From: Nanobdellota archaeon
GTDB taxonomy: Archaea > Nanobdellota > Nanobdellia > Parvarchaeales > Parvarchaeaceae
DNA: 48,764 nucleotides
Assembly: GCA_021818905.1 (NCBI GenBank)
Contig: JAKASS010000009.1
Location: 1-48,764 of the forward strand
Direction of reading: 5' to 3'
How positions within the stretch are numbered: the stretch's first letter is position 1; the number at the start of each line of letters is the position of its first letter. Of the stretch, positions 25,772-36,161 are shown piece after piece. The notes below the pieces were generated by a model. The model was not told where the DNA came from and made no database searches. It worked only from the letters and a program-made list of their open reading frames with translations. The position numbers and the translations under genes are program-made.

Positions 25772-26170
25772 TCAGAAAGGAACGAAGAACCAGGTACCCT
25801 TTGCGACTGCGCACTTTGCTCCTTCTCCATCGAATATCTGCATATCTGCGAAAGATAAGGATTTACCCACTTTTGTGACCCGCCCTTCTACGGTTACAGG
25901 ACCATTTTTTATTGGTCTCAAGAACGAAACATTTAAATCAATTGTTACCTGATTTTTGCCTTGGTCTAAAGTCAGTACCGCGCACCCGCCCGCAGCATCT
26001 GCAAGAGACGAAATCGCACCACCATTCAATATCCCGCCGGATCTAGTAAGTTCGCGTTTGAAATCGACAGACAACTTGCAATAGCCTTCCTTTAGTTCAA
26101 GTATCTTTATGCCGAGATATTTTAAAAAAGGATCATTTTCTATGATCTGCTTTATAATGTCTTTCTCCAT
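25772..26170 (-). CDS. PaaI-type hotdog thioesterase
   Basis: RSGGILNGGAISSLADAAGGCAVLT, VTIDLNVSFLRP; start trimmed to MEKDIIKQII. Confidence 0.85.
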   Translation of the reverse strand: MEKDIIKQIIENDPFLKYLGIKILELKEGYCKLSVDFKRELTRSGGILNGGAISSLADAAGGCAVLTLDQGKNQVTIDLNVSFLRPIKNGPVTVEGRVTKVGKSLSFADMQIFDGEGAKCAVAKGTWFFVPF

Positions 26171-26246
26171 AAGAATTATTGATGCAAATGCTAATAAACC
26201 CTCGTTTCGCAAAAAGCTTTAAATTTAAGGCAGGGCACCAATATCT

Positions 26247-26807
26247 ATGAAAAACAGGGGCAAAGAGCTTAGAATTGCCGGTCTTCTGATAGGATTAAGC
26301 ATAATATACTTCATAATTGCAATGATGCTGGCCGAAGCACTTTATCCCGGCTATAGTATTTCAAATAACTACATAAGTGACCTTGGAGTAGGTCCTTCTG
26401 CACTTCTTTTCAATGCTTCAATTATTTTCTTAGGAGTGCTCTTGCTGATAGGTGCGTATTTCTATGAACGTGGCTCAAAACAAAAGGTCTTCTCAACTTT
26501 ACTAGCAATTGCAGCAGTTGCAGCTATCTGCGTGGGCGTATTCAATGAAAACTTCGGCGCAATACACGAGATAGTCTCAGCGATCGTATTTATTTCCGGC
26601 GGAGTCGCAGCGCTCTACTTCGCTGTCAGAGAGAAAAGTGTTATAAGGTACCCATCTCTTGTTTTGGGGCTTACTGGTCTTTCTGCGACTGTACTTTCAG
26701 AAGCTAGCGTCTATCTCGGTATTGGTCCGGGCGGAATGGAAAGGATGATAGTCTACCCAATTCTCTTGTGGGGGGTTCTTTTTGCTGGAAGATTGTTAGC
26801 AATGTAA
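26247..26807 (+). CDS. DUF998-like six-TM membrane protein
   Basis: YPGYSISNNYISDLGVGPSALLFNASIIFLGVLLLIGAYF. Confidence 0.75.
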   Translation: MKNRGKELRIAGLLIGLSIIYFIIAMMLAEALYPGYSISNNYISDLGVGPSALLFNASIIFLGVLLLIGAYFYERGSKQKVFSTLLAIAAVAAICVGVFNENFGAIHEIVSAIVFISGGVAALYFAVREKSVIRYPSLVLGLTGLSATVLSEASVYLGIGPGGMERMIVYPILLWGVLFAGRLLAM

Positions 26808-26814
26808 AACACAT

Positions 26815-27333
26815 ATGCTGCAGGAATTCCAACGTAAGAAACCAGCTATTCCTTCCTCTGTTTACGTATCCGATAGTGCTGAATTAATAGGCGATGTGAA
26901 AATGGGTGAAGATTCTAGCGTCTGGAATCATGCAGTTCTTAGGGGAGACATGCATTATATAAAGATAGGAAAGAACACAAGCGTGCAGGACGGCTGCGTA
27001 ATACACGGTACAATGTTAAAATATCCGACAATAGTGGGAGACAATGTGTCTATAGGCCACGGCGCCATAGTCCACGGGTGCATGGTCGGAAACAACTGCA
27101 TAATAGGCATGGGGTCTATCGTGCTAGAAGGCGCTGAAATTGGGAATTGGTGCATAATCGGAGCTGGGGCAGTCGTTACAGAAGGCACGAAAATACCCGA
27201 CGGAAGTCTCGTTCTTGGCGTACCAGGAAGGGTGGTAAAGAAGATCAGCGAAGACCAGAAGAAAAGAATAACACAGAACTGGCAGAACTATGTAGAATTA
27301 AAGAACGCCTATTTAGATAAAGCAAAGAAATAA
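26815..27333 (+). CDS. Gamma-carbonic anhydrase-like hexapeptide-repeat protein
   Basis: SVWNHAVLRGDMHYIKIGKNTSVQDGCVIHG...VSIGHGAIVHGCMVGNNCIIGMGSIVLEGAEIG. Confidence 0.9.
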   Translation: MLQEFQRKKPAIPSSVYVSDSAELIGDVKMGEDSSVWNHAVLRGDMHYIKIGKNTSVQDGCVIHGTMLKYPTIVGDNVSIGHGAIVHGCMVGNNCIIGMGSIVLEGAEIGNWCIIGAGAVVTEGTKIPDGSLVLGVPGRVVKKISEDQKKRITQNWQNYVELKNAYLDKAKK

Positions 27334-27397
27334 AATTAAAATTAGTCATTCCCTCACCCTTTCAAAGCTTTATAATCGTAAGTTTCATCAGACTTAG

Positions 27398-27616
27398 ATG
27401 ATAACCGAGAAACTAACTAAGAGACAGAAAATTACCCTGCTTTCTTCGGTAGTGCTGTATTTTGTCGTAGGCTTTTTTCTAATTGTTTTCTTTATGGCTT
27501 ATTTAATAGGCGCTAATGCAGCAGGTCTGTTGGCTCTTGCTTACATCGGCTTAGGGTGGTATTTTCTAATAAAGCGTAACGGTTTATTTGGCCTCATAAA
27601 AGTAAAGCATGACTGA
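27398..27616 (+). CDS. Small two-TM membrane protein
   Basis: Hydrophobic 72 aa, overlaps start of MFS gene. Confidence 0.55.
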   Translation: MITEKLTKRQKITLLSSVVLYFVVGFFLIVFFMAYLIGANAAGLLALAYIGLGWYFLIKRNGLFGLIKVKHD

Positions 27617-29090
27617 TATGGGGGATATAACTAAAGAAGCCAAAGAGGCATTTGTACCTGCGAAGAAGTACGATATAAAATACGCCTATAGAGTCCTGAT
27701 ACTACTTGCAATCTTGGCAGCTTTTGTAATGTACGTTGATATAATGTTGACCCCTTCCCTGCCAACAATAGGTGAACAGTATGGAGTAGACAGCGCGACT
27801 ACTAGCCTGATAATTTCGCTATATCTTGTTTTTGGTACAGCTATAATGCCGGTAATAGGAAAACTTGGCGATATTTACGGTAAAAAAAGAATAATCGTAT
27901 ACGTCCTAATCGCATATTCCGTAATGGTTGGAATAACTTCGTTTACATCTAACTTTACTGCGTTGCTCGTTTCAAGAACATTTCAGGGAATAGGTCTTAG
28001 CATATTTCCACTAGCGTTTAGCATGGTGAGAGAGGAATTTCCAAAAGACCTTATCCCACGCGCACAGGGACTTCTTGCTGGAATGTTCGGTGGTGGTATC
28101 GCCCTAGGGCTTCCTCTTGGAGCTTACATAGCAAATTCATATGGATGGCAGGCGAATTATCACATAGCTTTGCCTTTCATAGTCGCCTTAACTATACTTA
28201 TATTCTTCGTTGCTAGAGAATCAATATACAAGAATCTAAAAGCAAAACTTGATTATATCGGCGCGATATGGTTGGGGACTGCATTGTCAATGATAGTTTT
28301 CGGCGTATCTGAAGGAGCTAATTGGGGGTGGACTTCACTTTTGGTGTTGTTTCTGATGTTGGGCGGTGCGTTACTGATAGTGCCGTTGATTTTTATAGAA
28401 AAGAATAGGGCACAGCCAATACTGAATACTAAATTACTAAGCAAAAAGAATGTTCTTATAGCAAACATAATCGCCATAATGTCAAGCATCTCGATGTATC
28501 TCGCTTTTATAGCTATATCATATCGTTTGGAAACACCCGCGCCAGGCGGCTTCGGATTTGATATATTGACCACAGGCATCTATCTCGTTCCTCTGGCCAT
28601 AGCAATGTTAGCCGTTGGATATCCGATAGGCGTACTAATATCTAGGTACGGGGTGAAACGTTTCTTGTTTTTGGGTTCTGTAGTAGCGGTGGCCGGTTTC
28701 TTCCTTCTTGCTAGCTCCACACAAGCCATCCAGATAGCCGAATATCTGACAATAGCTGCAGCGGGACTAGGTATAATGATGGTATCAGCACAGAATCTTC
28801 TTGTGCTTTCAGTCGATCCACATGAGATGGGTCTCGCTACATCTCTCAACAGTGTTTTCAGAAATCTTGGAGCCAGTCTAGGCGTGCCGATAGCTGGATC
28901 TTTAATCTCAACATTTGTAGTCGTAATAAGCGGGGTCGCTTTTCCGACAGCAGCTGCGTTTGAATACTGTTATTTTATCGCGGCGGTTGGCTTTATCGCG
29001 GTCTTCTTCATCTCATTTCTAGCAGACGAAGTGATTAAAAGAACGGATGGAATGAGACTTACAAACCCGGAAAAGACGCCCAAAAATTAA
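27609..29090 (+). CDS. Major facilitator superfamily transporter (DHA2-like)
   Basis: 12-14 TM; GKLGDIYGKKRIIVYVLIAYSVMVGITSFTSNFTALLVSRTFQGIG. Confidence 0.88.
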   Translation: MTDMGDITKEAKEAFVPAKKYDIKYAYRVLILLAILAAFVMYVDIMLTPSLPTIGEQYGVDSATTSLIISLYLVFGTAIMPVIGKLGDIYGKKRIIVYVLIAYSVMVGITSFTSNFTALLVSRTFQGIGLSIFPLAFSMVREEFPKDLIPRAQGLLAGMFGGGIALGLPLGAYIANSYGWQANYHIALPFIVALTILIFFVARESIYKNLKAKLDYIGAIWLGTALSMIVFGVSEGANWGWTSLLVLFLMLGGALLIVPLIFIEKNRAQPILNTKLLSKKNVLIANIIAIMSSISMYLAFIAISYRLETPAPGGFGFDILTTGIYLVPLAIAMLAVGYPIGVLISRYGVKRFLFLGSVVAVAGFFLLASSTQAIQIAEYLTIAAAGLGIMMVSAQNLLVLSVDPHEMGLATSLNSVFRNLGASLGVPIAGSLISTFVVVISGVAFPTAAAFEYCYFIAAVGFIAVFFISFLADEVIKRTDGMRLTNPEKTPKN

Positions 29091-29149
29091 TATAGTCTTG
29101 CATGTTTTAATTATAAAGTAATTATATAGATGAAAATATTTAGAGAACT

Positions 29150-29905
29150 ATGAACGAGTTAGATATAAATAAGATAGTTGATCATGAAGATAAGATTTGG
29201 TTTACCCCGTGGGTAGAAGAAACAGAGATTAGAGATATTCTAAAGAAAGAAAATAAACAATTTGTAAAAGAACTGGGTAGAACCCCAGTCCCTTCGGAAT
29301 ACGGTGGTCTTACTTATTTGGTTTTTGGCGACTACACAAGTGGAAAAGAACACGATGTTGTTGTCTTTGGCAGACTTGAAGAGAATAAGCTTTTGGATTA
29401 TGACAAACCATTGGTCAGAGTCCATTCATCTTGCAGGAGCAGCGAACTTTTCCATGCTTCAAATTGCGAATGCCGAGAAGAATTGGACATTGCAATGAGA
29501 ACTATGGCTAAAGAGAAAATAGGAGTGATCATATATCTTAATCAGGAAGGGGCTGGAAATGGCATCACAGCTAAACTTTCCGCTTATAAAAATAGTTTTG
29601 ATTGGAATGGCAATAAGGTCGTTTCAAAGATTGACAATAAAACAAATAGACCAACAGACGTTTATCAAGAATACGTCGCTCTTGGATACAAGCCAGAGAA
29701 TAGAGACTTTACGATTGCAGCCGAAATTTTAAAACGCATCGGAGTAAAATCCATAAGACTTATGACCAATAACCCGGCAAAAATACAAGGACTAAAATCA
29801 CAGGGGATAGATGTAGAACCGGTAAGTATACACGTTAAGCCAACAAATGAAATTATTAAACGGCATCTAAAGGCTAAGAAAGCGAAATTAGGACATAATA
29901 TATAA
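29150..29905 (+). CDS. GTP cyclohydrolase II-family protein
   Basis: PLVRVHSSCRSSELFHASNCECREEL (three Zn-type Cys), IYLNQEGAGNGITAKLSAY, RLMTNNPAKI. Confidence 0.88.
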   Translation: MNELDINKIVDHEDKIWFTPWVEETEIRDILKKENKQFVKELGRTPVPSEYGGLTYLVFGDYTSGKEHDVVVFGRLEENKLLDYDKPLVRVHSSCRSSELFHASNCECREELDIAMRTMAKEKIGVIIYLNQEGAGNGITAKLSAYKNSFDWNGNKVVSKIDNKTNRPTDVYQEYVALGYKPENRDFTIAAEILKRIGVKSIRLMTNNPAKIQGLKSQGIDVEPVSIHVKPTNEIIKRHLKAKKAKLGHNI

Positions 29906-29925
29906 CTATAACTTATTGCCTTAGT

Positions 29926-30879
29926 TTATAATTTCTCATCGCTTTCGATTCTTTTTATTATTTTTTCTGCGGCAGAGTAAGGATCAGTAGCTTCGGAAAG
30001 AGAAGTTTCTAGCCATTTCGGCCTTTCTTTTTTTAGATGGTCGATATGCTCTGAGAATATCTCCGTAGCTATTCGTAGTGTTTCCATATAAAAACGGTAT
30101 TTTATGAATTCATTTTTATCTACACTTTTTTCATGCTCAATTATTGCCTGTGCTAATTCATCTATTCCTTCCCTTGATACGGTGCTGGTTTTTACTATAT
30201 TTTGTTGCCTTTTTTCTGCAGGTCCGGTCGAAATAAAATATCTTATATCTCTTTCGGCTTTATCTGCGCCGGGAAGGTCTACTTTGTTTATTACAAAGAT
30301 ATTACCTATCTCCATAAGACCCGCCTTAGCTGCTTGTATTTCATCTCCAAGCCCAGGAGCAAGGACTAGGACTATGGTCGACGCTATATCTAGTATGTCT
30401 ACATCAGCTTGCCCAGAGCCAACAGGTTCAACTATTATGTAATCATATCCGGCACTCGACAGAACAAGTATCGCGTTCATTACAGCAGCCGCCAAGCCGC
30501 CCTTTGCACCGCGACTCGCCATACTCCTCATGAATATTTTATTGTTGCTTAAAGAGTCCTGCATTCTTATTCTATTGCCTAAAAAAGAACCGCCGGTAAA
30601 TGGACTAGACGCGTCGATTGCTATCACACCCAATTTATTTCCCATCGCCGTTAGTTTTGGTGCTATCATAGCTATCAAAGAACTTTTTCCACAGCCTGGC
30701 GGGCCAACTATCCCGATTACCCTCGCTTCCTTCTTTGGATTGTATAGCGGCTTTATTAAGCTAGCGAACATTTCCGGCGCGCTTTCTGCGATTGTTATTG
30801 CACGCGAGATACTTTGCCGATCGCCCTTTTTTATACCGGAAATCACTCTGCCTATTTCGTTTTTTTGCTCTTTCCCCAT
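29926..30879 (-). CDS. meaB: Methylmalonyl-CoA mutase-associated GTPase MeaB
   Basis: GIVGPPGCGKSSLIAMIAPKL, AIDASSPFTGGSFLGNRIRMQ, FVINKVDLPGADKAERDI. Confidence 0.95.
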   Translation of the reverse strand: MGKEQKNEIGRVISGIKKGDRQSISRAITIAESAPEMFASLIKPLYNPKKEARVIGIVGPPGCGKSSLIAMIAPKLTAMGNKLGVIAIDASSPFTGGSFLGNRIRMQDSLSNNKIFMRSMASRGAKGGLAAAVMNAILVLSSAGYDYIIVEPVGSGQADVDILDIASTIVLVLAPGLGDEIQAAKAGLMEIGNIFVINKVDLPGADKAERDIRYFISTGPAEKRQQNIVKTSTVSREGIDELAQAIIEHEKSVDKNEFIKYRFYMETLRIATEIFSEHIDHLKKERPKWLETSLSEATDPYSAAEKIIKRIESDEKL

Positions 30880-31313
30880 TTTTCTTCGCGCGCCCCGTAA
30901 GCTCTTTTCTTTATGTGTTCTATTATGATATTAAGCGAGGTCCCAGGACCATAATTTCCTGTTACGCCCATCTTCTCAAGCTTAGACTTGTCTTCGTCCG
31001 GTATTATCCCGCCGCCGACTACGGCTATGCCGTTGGCTTTTTTCTCTTTTAGTAAATTCATTACTTTGGTGAAGACTGCCATGTGTGCGCCGTTCAAAAG
31101 ACTTATCGCTATGACATCAACATCCTCATCTATCGCAGTTTCTATTATGCTTTCGGGAGTGGGCAGCAAACCGGGATAAATCACTTCCATACCGGCATCT
31201 CTGAATGCTCTGGCTAGAACATAGACTCCCCTGTCATGGCCATCTATTCCAGGTTTCGCTATCAATATCCTTATTGGCTTATCATAATATTTTTGGTTCT
31301 TTCCATTCGCCAT
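30852..31313 (-). CDS. mcmA2: Methylmalonyl-CoA mutase small subunit (B12-binding)
   Basis: ILIAKPGIDGHDRGVYVLARAFRDAGMEVIYPGL (DxHxxG), VVGGGIIPDED. Confidence 0.95.
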   Translation of the reverse strand: MANGKNQKYYDKPIRILIAKPGIDGHDRGVYVLARAFRDAGMEVIYPGLLPTPESIIETAIDEDVDVIAISLLNGAHMAVFTKVMNLLKEKKANGIAVVGGGIIPDEDKSKLEKMGVTGNYGPGTSLNIIIEHIKKRAYGAREEKWGKSKKTK

Positions 31314-32961
31314 AGACTTCCCTCCCTACGTTTATTATATCGCTTATAGTAGCATAACATTCTACAGCATTTATTACATGTGGGACTAAATTCACGTTAT
31401 CGGATGACATAGCACCCCTCAGCTTATCAAGACAGGTTTTCAGTTTATTTTCATCTCTTGATTTTTTAACTTCTTCTAGTCGTTTTTTCTGCACCAGCTC
31501 AGGCTTACGGTTTATATGCAATATATTTATCGGTTTTTCATTTTCTTCCCTGTATTTGTTTACTCCAACCATTATTTCTTCACCAGTTTCTAATTTTCCC
31601 TGCCTTTCATAAGAAGAATTTGCTATCTCTTTTTGTGGATAACCTTCCTTTACTGCTTGAAGTATGCCGCCCATGTGATCTATTTTTTCGAAATACTTGT
31701 AAGCTTCTAACTCCATCCGTTTCGTAAGATCCTCTATATAGTATGAACCACCTAAGGGATCAACAACGTCTGTGATCCCAGTTTCTTCGGCTATTATCTG
31801 CTGTGTTCTAAGAGCTACTTTGGCAGCTTCTTCAGTTGGCAATGCAAGTGCTTCATCATAAGAGTTTGTGTGGAGGCTCTGCGTGCCGCCCAATGCTGCA
31901 GATAACGCTTCTGTTGTGGTCCTGACTATATTATTTAGTGGTTGTTGCCAAGTCAGAGTGTAGCCTGAAGTCTGTGTGTGGAACCTAAGTTTTAAGGAAC
32001 GAAGATCATTAGCTCCGTATTTTTCTTTCATAACCATAGCCCAAATCCTTCTTGCGGCCCTAAACTTTGCTATTTCTTCAAAGAAGTTTATGGAAGAATC
32101 AAAAAAGAAGGATATCCTCGGCACGAATTCCCCAATCTTAAGACCGGCTTTTATTCCCATGTCTACATAATAAAAACCGTCCGCCAAAGTAAAGGCGAGT
32201 TCCTGAGCCGCAGTCGCGCCGGCCTCTCTTATGTGGTAACCGGAAACGCTGATATAATTCCATTTCGGTATTTTTTCGGTGCAGAACAACATCATGTCCC
32301 TTATCATGCGAAGGTGAGCTTCTGGCGGATAAACCCACTCCTTCTGCGCGATGTACTCTTTCAGCATATCCGCTTGCAGCGTTCCTGTCAGTAAATTGAG
32401 AGGTATCCCTTTCTTTTTTGCTACGGCTATAAACATTGCAAAGATGATTATAGAAGGCGCATTTATAGTCATTGATGTGCTGACTTTATCTAAGGGAATC
32501 CCGTCAAAAATCACCTCCATGTCCTTAAGCGTCGTTACATTTACTCCGCATCTGCCGACTTCCCCTTCGGCCCGTTTATCGTCGCAATCTATTCCATAAA
32601 GTGTAGGCTCATCGAACGCTATGCTTAATCCAGTTTCTCCATGTTGAAGTAGGTACTTTAGCCTAGTGTTTGTATCTTCTGGCGTGCCGAAACCGGAAAA
32701 CATTCTCATAGACCAGGTCTTACCATTATACATGTCTGGGTATATACCGCGAGTAAAGGGATAGACGCCAGGCATTTCATCTTCTGTGCCCGCGGTGTCT
32801 TCTACAGAATAAGTTAATCGGCCGCTTCTTGTTTTAAGTTTGCTCTCAGAAATCCAATCCTTAAGCACGGTCTTCTCCCAGTGTTCGTACTTATTATTCT
32901 TATGATTCAAGTCTTTTGAGAGTTCATCAATTTTTTTCTGCCAAAAGTTAACTTTTTCCAT
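31282..32961 (-). CDS. mcmA1: Methylmalonyl-CoA mutase large subunit
   Basis: PFTRGIYPDMYNGKTWSMRMFSGFGTPEDTN, RFHTQTSGYTLTWQQPLNNIVRTTTEALSAALGGTQSLHTNSYDEAL. Confidence 0.95.
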   Translation of the reverse strand: MEKVNFWQKKIDELSKDLNHKNNKYEHWEKTVLKDWISESKLKTRSGRLTYSVEDTAGTEDEMPGVYPFTRGIYPDMYNGKTWSMRMFSGFGTPEDTNTRLKYLLQHGETGLSIAFDEPTLYGIDCDDKRAEGEVGRCGVNVTTLKDMEVIFDGIPLDKVSTSMTINAPSIIIFAMFIAVAKKKGIPLNLLTGTLQADMLKEYIAQKEWVYPPEAHLRMIRDMMLFCTEKIPKWNYISVSGYHIREAGATAAQELAFTLADGFYYVDMGIKAGLKIGEFVPRISFFFDSSINFFEEIAKFRAARRIWAMVMKEKYGANDLRSLKLRFHTQTSGYTLTWQQPLNNIVRTTTEALSAALGGTQSLHTNSYDEALALPTEEAAKVALRTQQIIAEETGITDVVDPLGGSYYIEDLTKRMELEAYKYFEKIDHMGGILQAVKEGYPQKEIANSSYERQGKLETGEEIMVGVNKYREENEKPINILHINRKPELVQKKRLEEVKKSRDENKLKTCLDKLRGAMSSDNVNLVPHVINAVECYATISDIINVGREVYGEWKEPKIL

Positions 32962-32976
32962 TTTTATCTAAAGTCT

Positions 32977-34209
32977 TCATCTGTATGCTTCAAAGTCTTT
33001 ACCTAACAAATCTGAAACAAGCTTTAGTTCAAGGACATCATTAGAGCCTTCGTATATTCTTGATGCACGCACATCAATGTAATGTCTGCCAGGCGGGGCA
33101 AGGATTGAGTATCCAAATCCTCCAAATAGTTGAACAGCGTTATCAGCAGCTTTGGAAGCAGCATTCGAAGCTATAACTTTAGCCATTGTAATATTGTGAT
33201 CAGCTTCTTTTCGAAGTTCTTGATCGTCTGGATTACGATCGTGTTTTTGTTTCCAATAAGCTGCCCTATCGACCGATAATCTCGCACTTTCAAGGTTCTC
33301 TTCTATTACCGCTATCCTGTGCTGGACCAACTGATGTTTTCCTATTAGCTTTCCAAATTGAATCCTCTCTCTCGCCCTAGAAACTGCGGAATTTAAACAA
33401 TCTTCTATTGCACCGACACAGCCGGATGCTATGCCTAAGCGTCCGCTAAGCAGCCCGGTGTATGCTACCGATAAGCCTTTTCCAAATTCTCCAAGTAAGT
33501 TTTCTTTTGGTACAAAGGCGTCTTCAAACTTCAAGAAAGTAGTATCCGAAGTAAATAGACCCATCTTCTGATTTATTTCTGTTTCCAGCTTTACGTGTTC
33601 GTCACGGTCAACGATTATTGCAGATATACCCTTTGATTTATTTCTAGTGAACACTATAAATGAATCTGCAACAGAGCCGTTGGTAATAAGATATTTCTCA
33701 CCATTTATTCTAAATCCGTTCTTCTCCTCTACAAAGTTAGCTTGTAAAGAGCTTGGGTCACTACCGAATTCAGGTTCGGTAAGGCAGAACGACATGGTTT
33801 TATCTCCTTTTGCAAGAGGGACCAGATATTTTTCTTTTTGTTTTTCATTTGCCCATCGCATTAGGGTAGATTCCGTTAAGCAGTTCTGGACATCCAAGAA
33901 CGTAAGCGGGCCCATTCCGACCTGACCAATTCGCTCAAAGACCAATGCTAACGAATAAGCATCACCACCGGCACCGCCATACTTTTTTGGTACCTGTATA
34001 CCCATAAGGCCATGTTTTTTGAAAATCTTTATATGATTTTTTATGTTTACTTCACGCTTGAGGTAAGCGTCCATCTCTTGGTAATAAAGTTCTTCCGCAG
34101 CCTTATCAGCACTTTCGGCAATCTTGACGTGGTCTTCGGTAATTCGGCCAAGTTCTTTAAGCTCTCTAACGTGTCGCTGGAACAATTGTTCCATTCCTAA
34201 GTAAAGCAC
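32977..34209 (-). CDS. Acyl-CoA dehydrogenase
   Basis: MSFCLTEPEFGSDPSSLQ, RIQFGKLIGKHQLVQ, QLFGGFGYSILAPPGRHYIDVRASRIYEGSNDV; alternative start within first residues. Confidence 0.94.
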   Translation of the reverse strand: MLYLGMEQLFQRHVRELKELGRITEDHVKIAESADKAAEELYYQEMDAYLKREVNIKNHIKIFKKHGLMGIQVPKKYGGAGGDAYSLALVFERIGQVGMGPLTFLDVQNCLTESTLMRWANEKQKEKYLVPLAKGDKTMSFCLTEPEFGSDPSSLQANFVEEKNGFRINGEKYLITNGSVADSFIVFTRNKSKGISAIIVDRDEHVKLETEINQKMGLFTSDTTFLKFEDAFVPKENLLGEFGKGLSVAYTGLLSGRLGIASGCVGAIEDCLNSAVSRARERIQFGKLIGKHQLVQHRIAVIEENLESARLSVDRAAYWKQKHDRNPDDQELRKEADHNITMAKVIASNAASKAADNAVQLFGGFGYSILAPPGRHYIDVRASRIYEGSNDVLELKLVSDLLGKDFEAYR

Positions 34210-34256
34210 TAACGATTAAAAAACTTGTCTATTAGATGAAAAGCTCTAAAACAAAC

Positions 34257-34784
34257 TTATTTTGTAGGCACAAAATAAACATCAGAAACTAAATATCTTG
34301 GTGTCTTTTTGAACTCTGCTCTTACATCCATGCCTATGTAGATATCTTCTGTTTTAGCACCGACAAGTCTAGATAGAAATGGTGTATCTACACCATCGAA
34401 CTCTACAAGGGCGAGATTGAAAGGAGTTTCTTTTAAGAATTCTTCGCTTCCGAAGTAACATGTAGTCCATGAATGCACTTTACCTTTCAATGGCAATTCC
34501 ATCCAGTCCGTTGCGCTACCGCATTCCATACAGTGACTTCTCGGGGTTCCGTATTTGTAGCCGCATTTTCTGCATTTGCTCCCAAAAAGTTTGCCTTCTG
34601 TTAAGCCGACGAAAAACTTTGAGTCCTCTGCGTAGCTGTGTATATAATTTATTTTGTATGGATATGATATTACTAAGTCTTCTGTTCCTGACTGATCCTT
34701 ATATAATGCGGCGCCATTCTTTTTAATCTCATCCATTACGTCCTTAAACCTGTCGAATTTTTTAATCATGTTTAACCGCCTCAA
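34257..34784 (-). CDS. DUF35-type OB-fold zinc-ribbon acyl-CoA-associated protein
   Basis: GSKCRKCGYKYGTPRSHCMECGSATDWMELPLKGKVHSWTT; overlaps thiolase gene. Confidence 0.88.
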   Translation of the reverse strand: MRRLNMIKKFDRFKDVMDEIKKNGAALYKDQSGTEDLVISYPYKINYIHSYAEDSKFFVGLTEGKLFGSKCRKCGYKYGTPRSHCMECGSATDWMELPLKGKVHSWTTCYFGSEEFLKETPFNLALVEFDGVDTPFLSRLVGAKTEDIYIGMDVRAEFKKTPRYLVSDVYFVPTK

Positions 34785-36123
34785 GTATGCTGGCCGTCAC
34801 TGAGCTGCCAGTCCCAGCGTGGCTATGTATGAGGCCGCGCTTTGCATCCTTTATCTGGAGCGTGTCATTTCCGAAGTGTTTCTTTATCGTATTCTGGAGC
34901 TGCCAAAATGCAAATACGCCCTGCATTATACCGGTAGCACCAACGGGATGTCCACATGCTATTAGGCCCCCAGAAGGATTTACAGGTATTACTCCTTTGC
35001 TCTTAAGATCCAACTTATAATCTATGTTTTTTAGAAATGGTCGCCCACTCTCTACGAAGTTATAGCCTTCTCCGTATTTGCATAACCCAATGTCCTCATA
35101 AGTTTGTATTTCAGAGCTGGCATAAGCATCGTGAAGTTCAACGAAGCTCAATTCTTTTTTAGGATTTTTTATACCAGCATGCTTATATGCTTCCAAAGCG
35201 GCCGTCCTACCAGCCCTAAAAGAATGGACCCCAGGGTAATCAAGATTCTCATAGTCACTTTTTTTCTCCCAAGGAAAAAGTGGCACCTCCGCGTAAGGCC
35301 TGTCTGCGAGCCTCATTGTATCTGTTCCGCAGCCAACCCCCTTTATGAGAACCGGTTTGTCGGTATATTTGAAAGCTACGTCTTCTGAGGCTAGCAGTAA
35401 TACCGCAGCACCGTCACTCATAGTGCAAATAGATTCTCTATTAATAGGATAAGAAATCATTTCGCTTTTTAGCACATCATCTACGGTTATTTTCTTTGGA
35501 TATTGCGAATAAGGATTTGCTATCGCGTTTACGTGGTTTTTTACAGACACCATCGCCATTATTCTCATCGCTTCTTTAGTCGCCATTTGCTGTGCCTTCT
35601 TTTCGTCTTTAATTCCAGAAAAGCGCGTTTTCCTAAGGAATTCATATACGTGCCTTTGTACCATCAACGCGTAATAGCCCGTGTAAAAACCACCGACGGG
35701 ATAATCAAAGTTGGTGTCCGAAGCAAGGGCTATGAATTCATTTCCCTTCCACGTCTCTACCCTAGACATTGTTTCGAAACCAGCTACAAGACAAACATCG
35801 CTGCGCCCACTAGCTATAGTTTCCCAGCCCGCCTGTATACATTGGCCGCCGGTCGCCCCGCCCCATTCGATTCTTCTTGAGTCTTTAGGATTCAAGCCCA
35901 AATAATCTTGGACCATAGAAGCAGCTTTTAATTGACGCGTAAAATGGTCGGAAAAATAAGAGATTCTGCTGCTGTCTATATCACGGGTCTTGATGGATGG
36001 AATGTCAGCCATGGCATAGTCATAAGCCTTTTTGACCATCAGCCTGAAATCCATATCGGGGTGAGCTTTTGCAAATTTAGTTACTCCGCCAGAAATTATA
36101 TAGACTTTTCGTGAGTTTTTCAT
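34762..36123 (-). CDS. Thiolase / lipid-transfer-type acetyl-CoA acetyltransferase
   Basis: ATGGQCIQAGWETIASGRSDVCLVAGFETMS, VNPSGGLIACGHPVGATGIMQ, SHAGTGSS. Confidence 0.9.
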   Translation of the reverse strand: MKNSRKVYIISGGVTKFAKAHPDMDFRLMVKKAYDYAMADIPSIKTRDIDSSRISYFSDHFTRQLKAASMVQDYLGLNPKDSRRIEWGGATGGQCIQAGWETIASGRSDVCLVAGFETMSRVETWKGNEFIALASDTNFDYPVGGFYTGYYALMVQRHVYEFLRKTRFSGIKDEKKAQQMATKEAMRIMAMVSVKNHVNAIANPYSQYPKKITVDDVLKSEMISYPINRESICTMSDGAAVLLLASEDVAFKYTDKPVLIKGVGCGTDTMRLADRPYAEVPLFPWEKKSDYENLDYPGVHSFRAGRTAALEAYKHAGIKNPKKELSFVELHDAYASSEIQTYEDIGLCKYGEGYNFVESGRPFLKNIDYKLDLKSKGVIPVNPSGGLIACGHPVGATGIMQGVFAFWQLQNTIKKHFGNDTLQIKDAKRGLIHSHAGTGSSVTASILEAVKHD

Positions 36124-36161
36124 ACTCTAACAAGACATAAACATCGGCCGAGTTAATAAAT

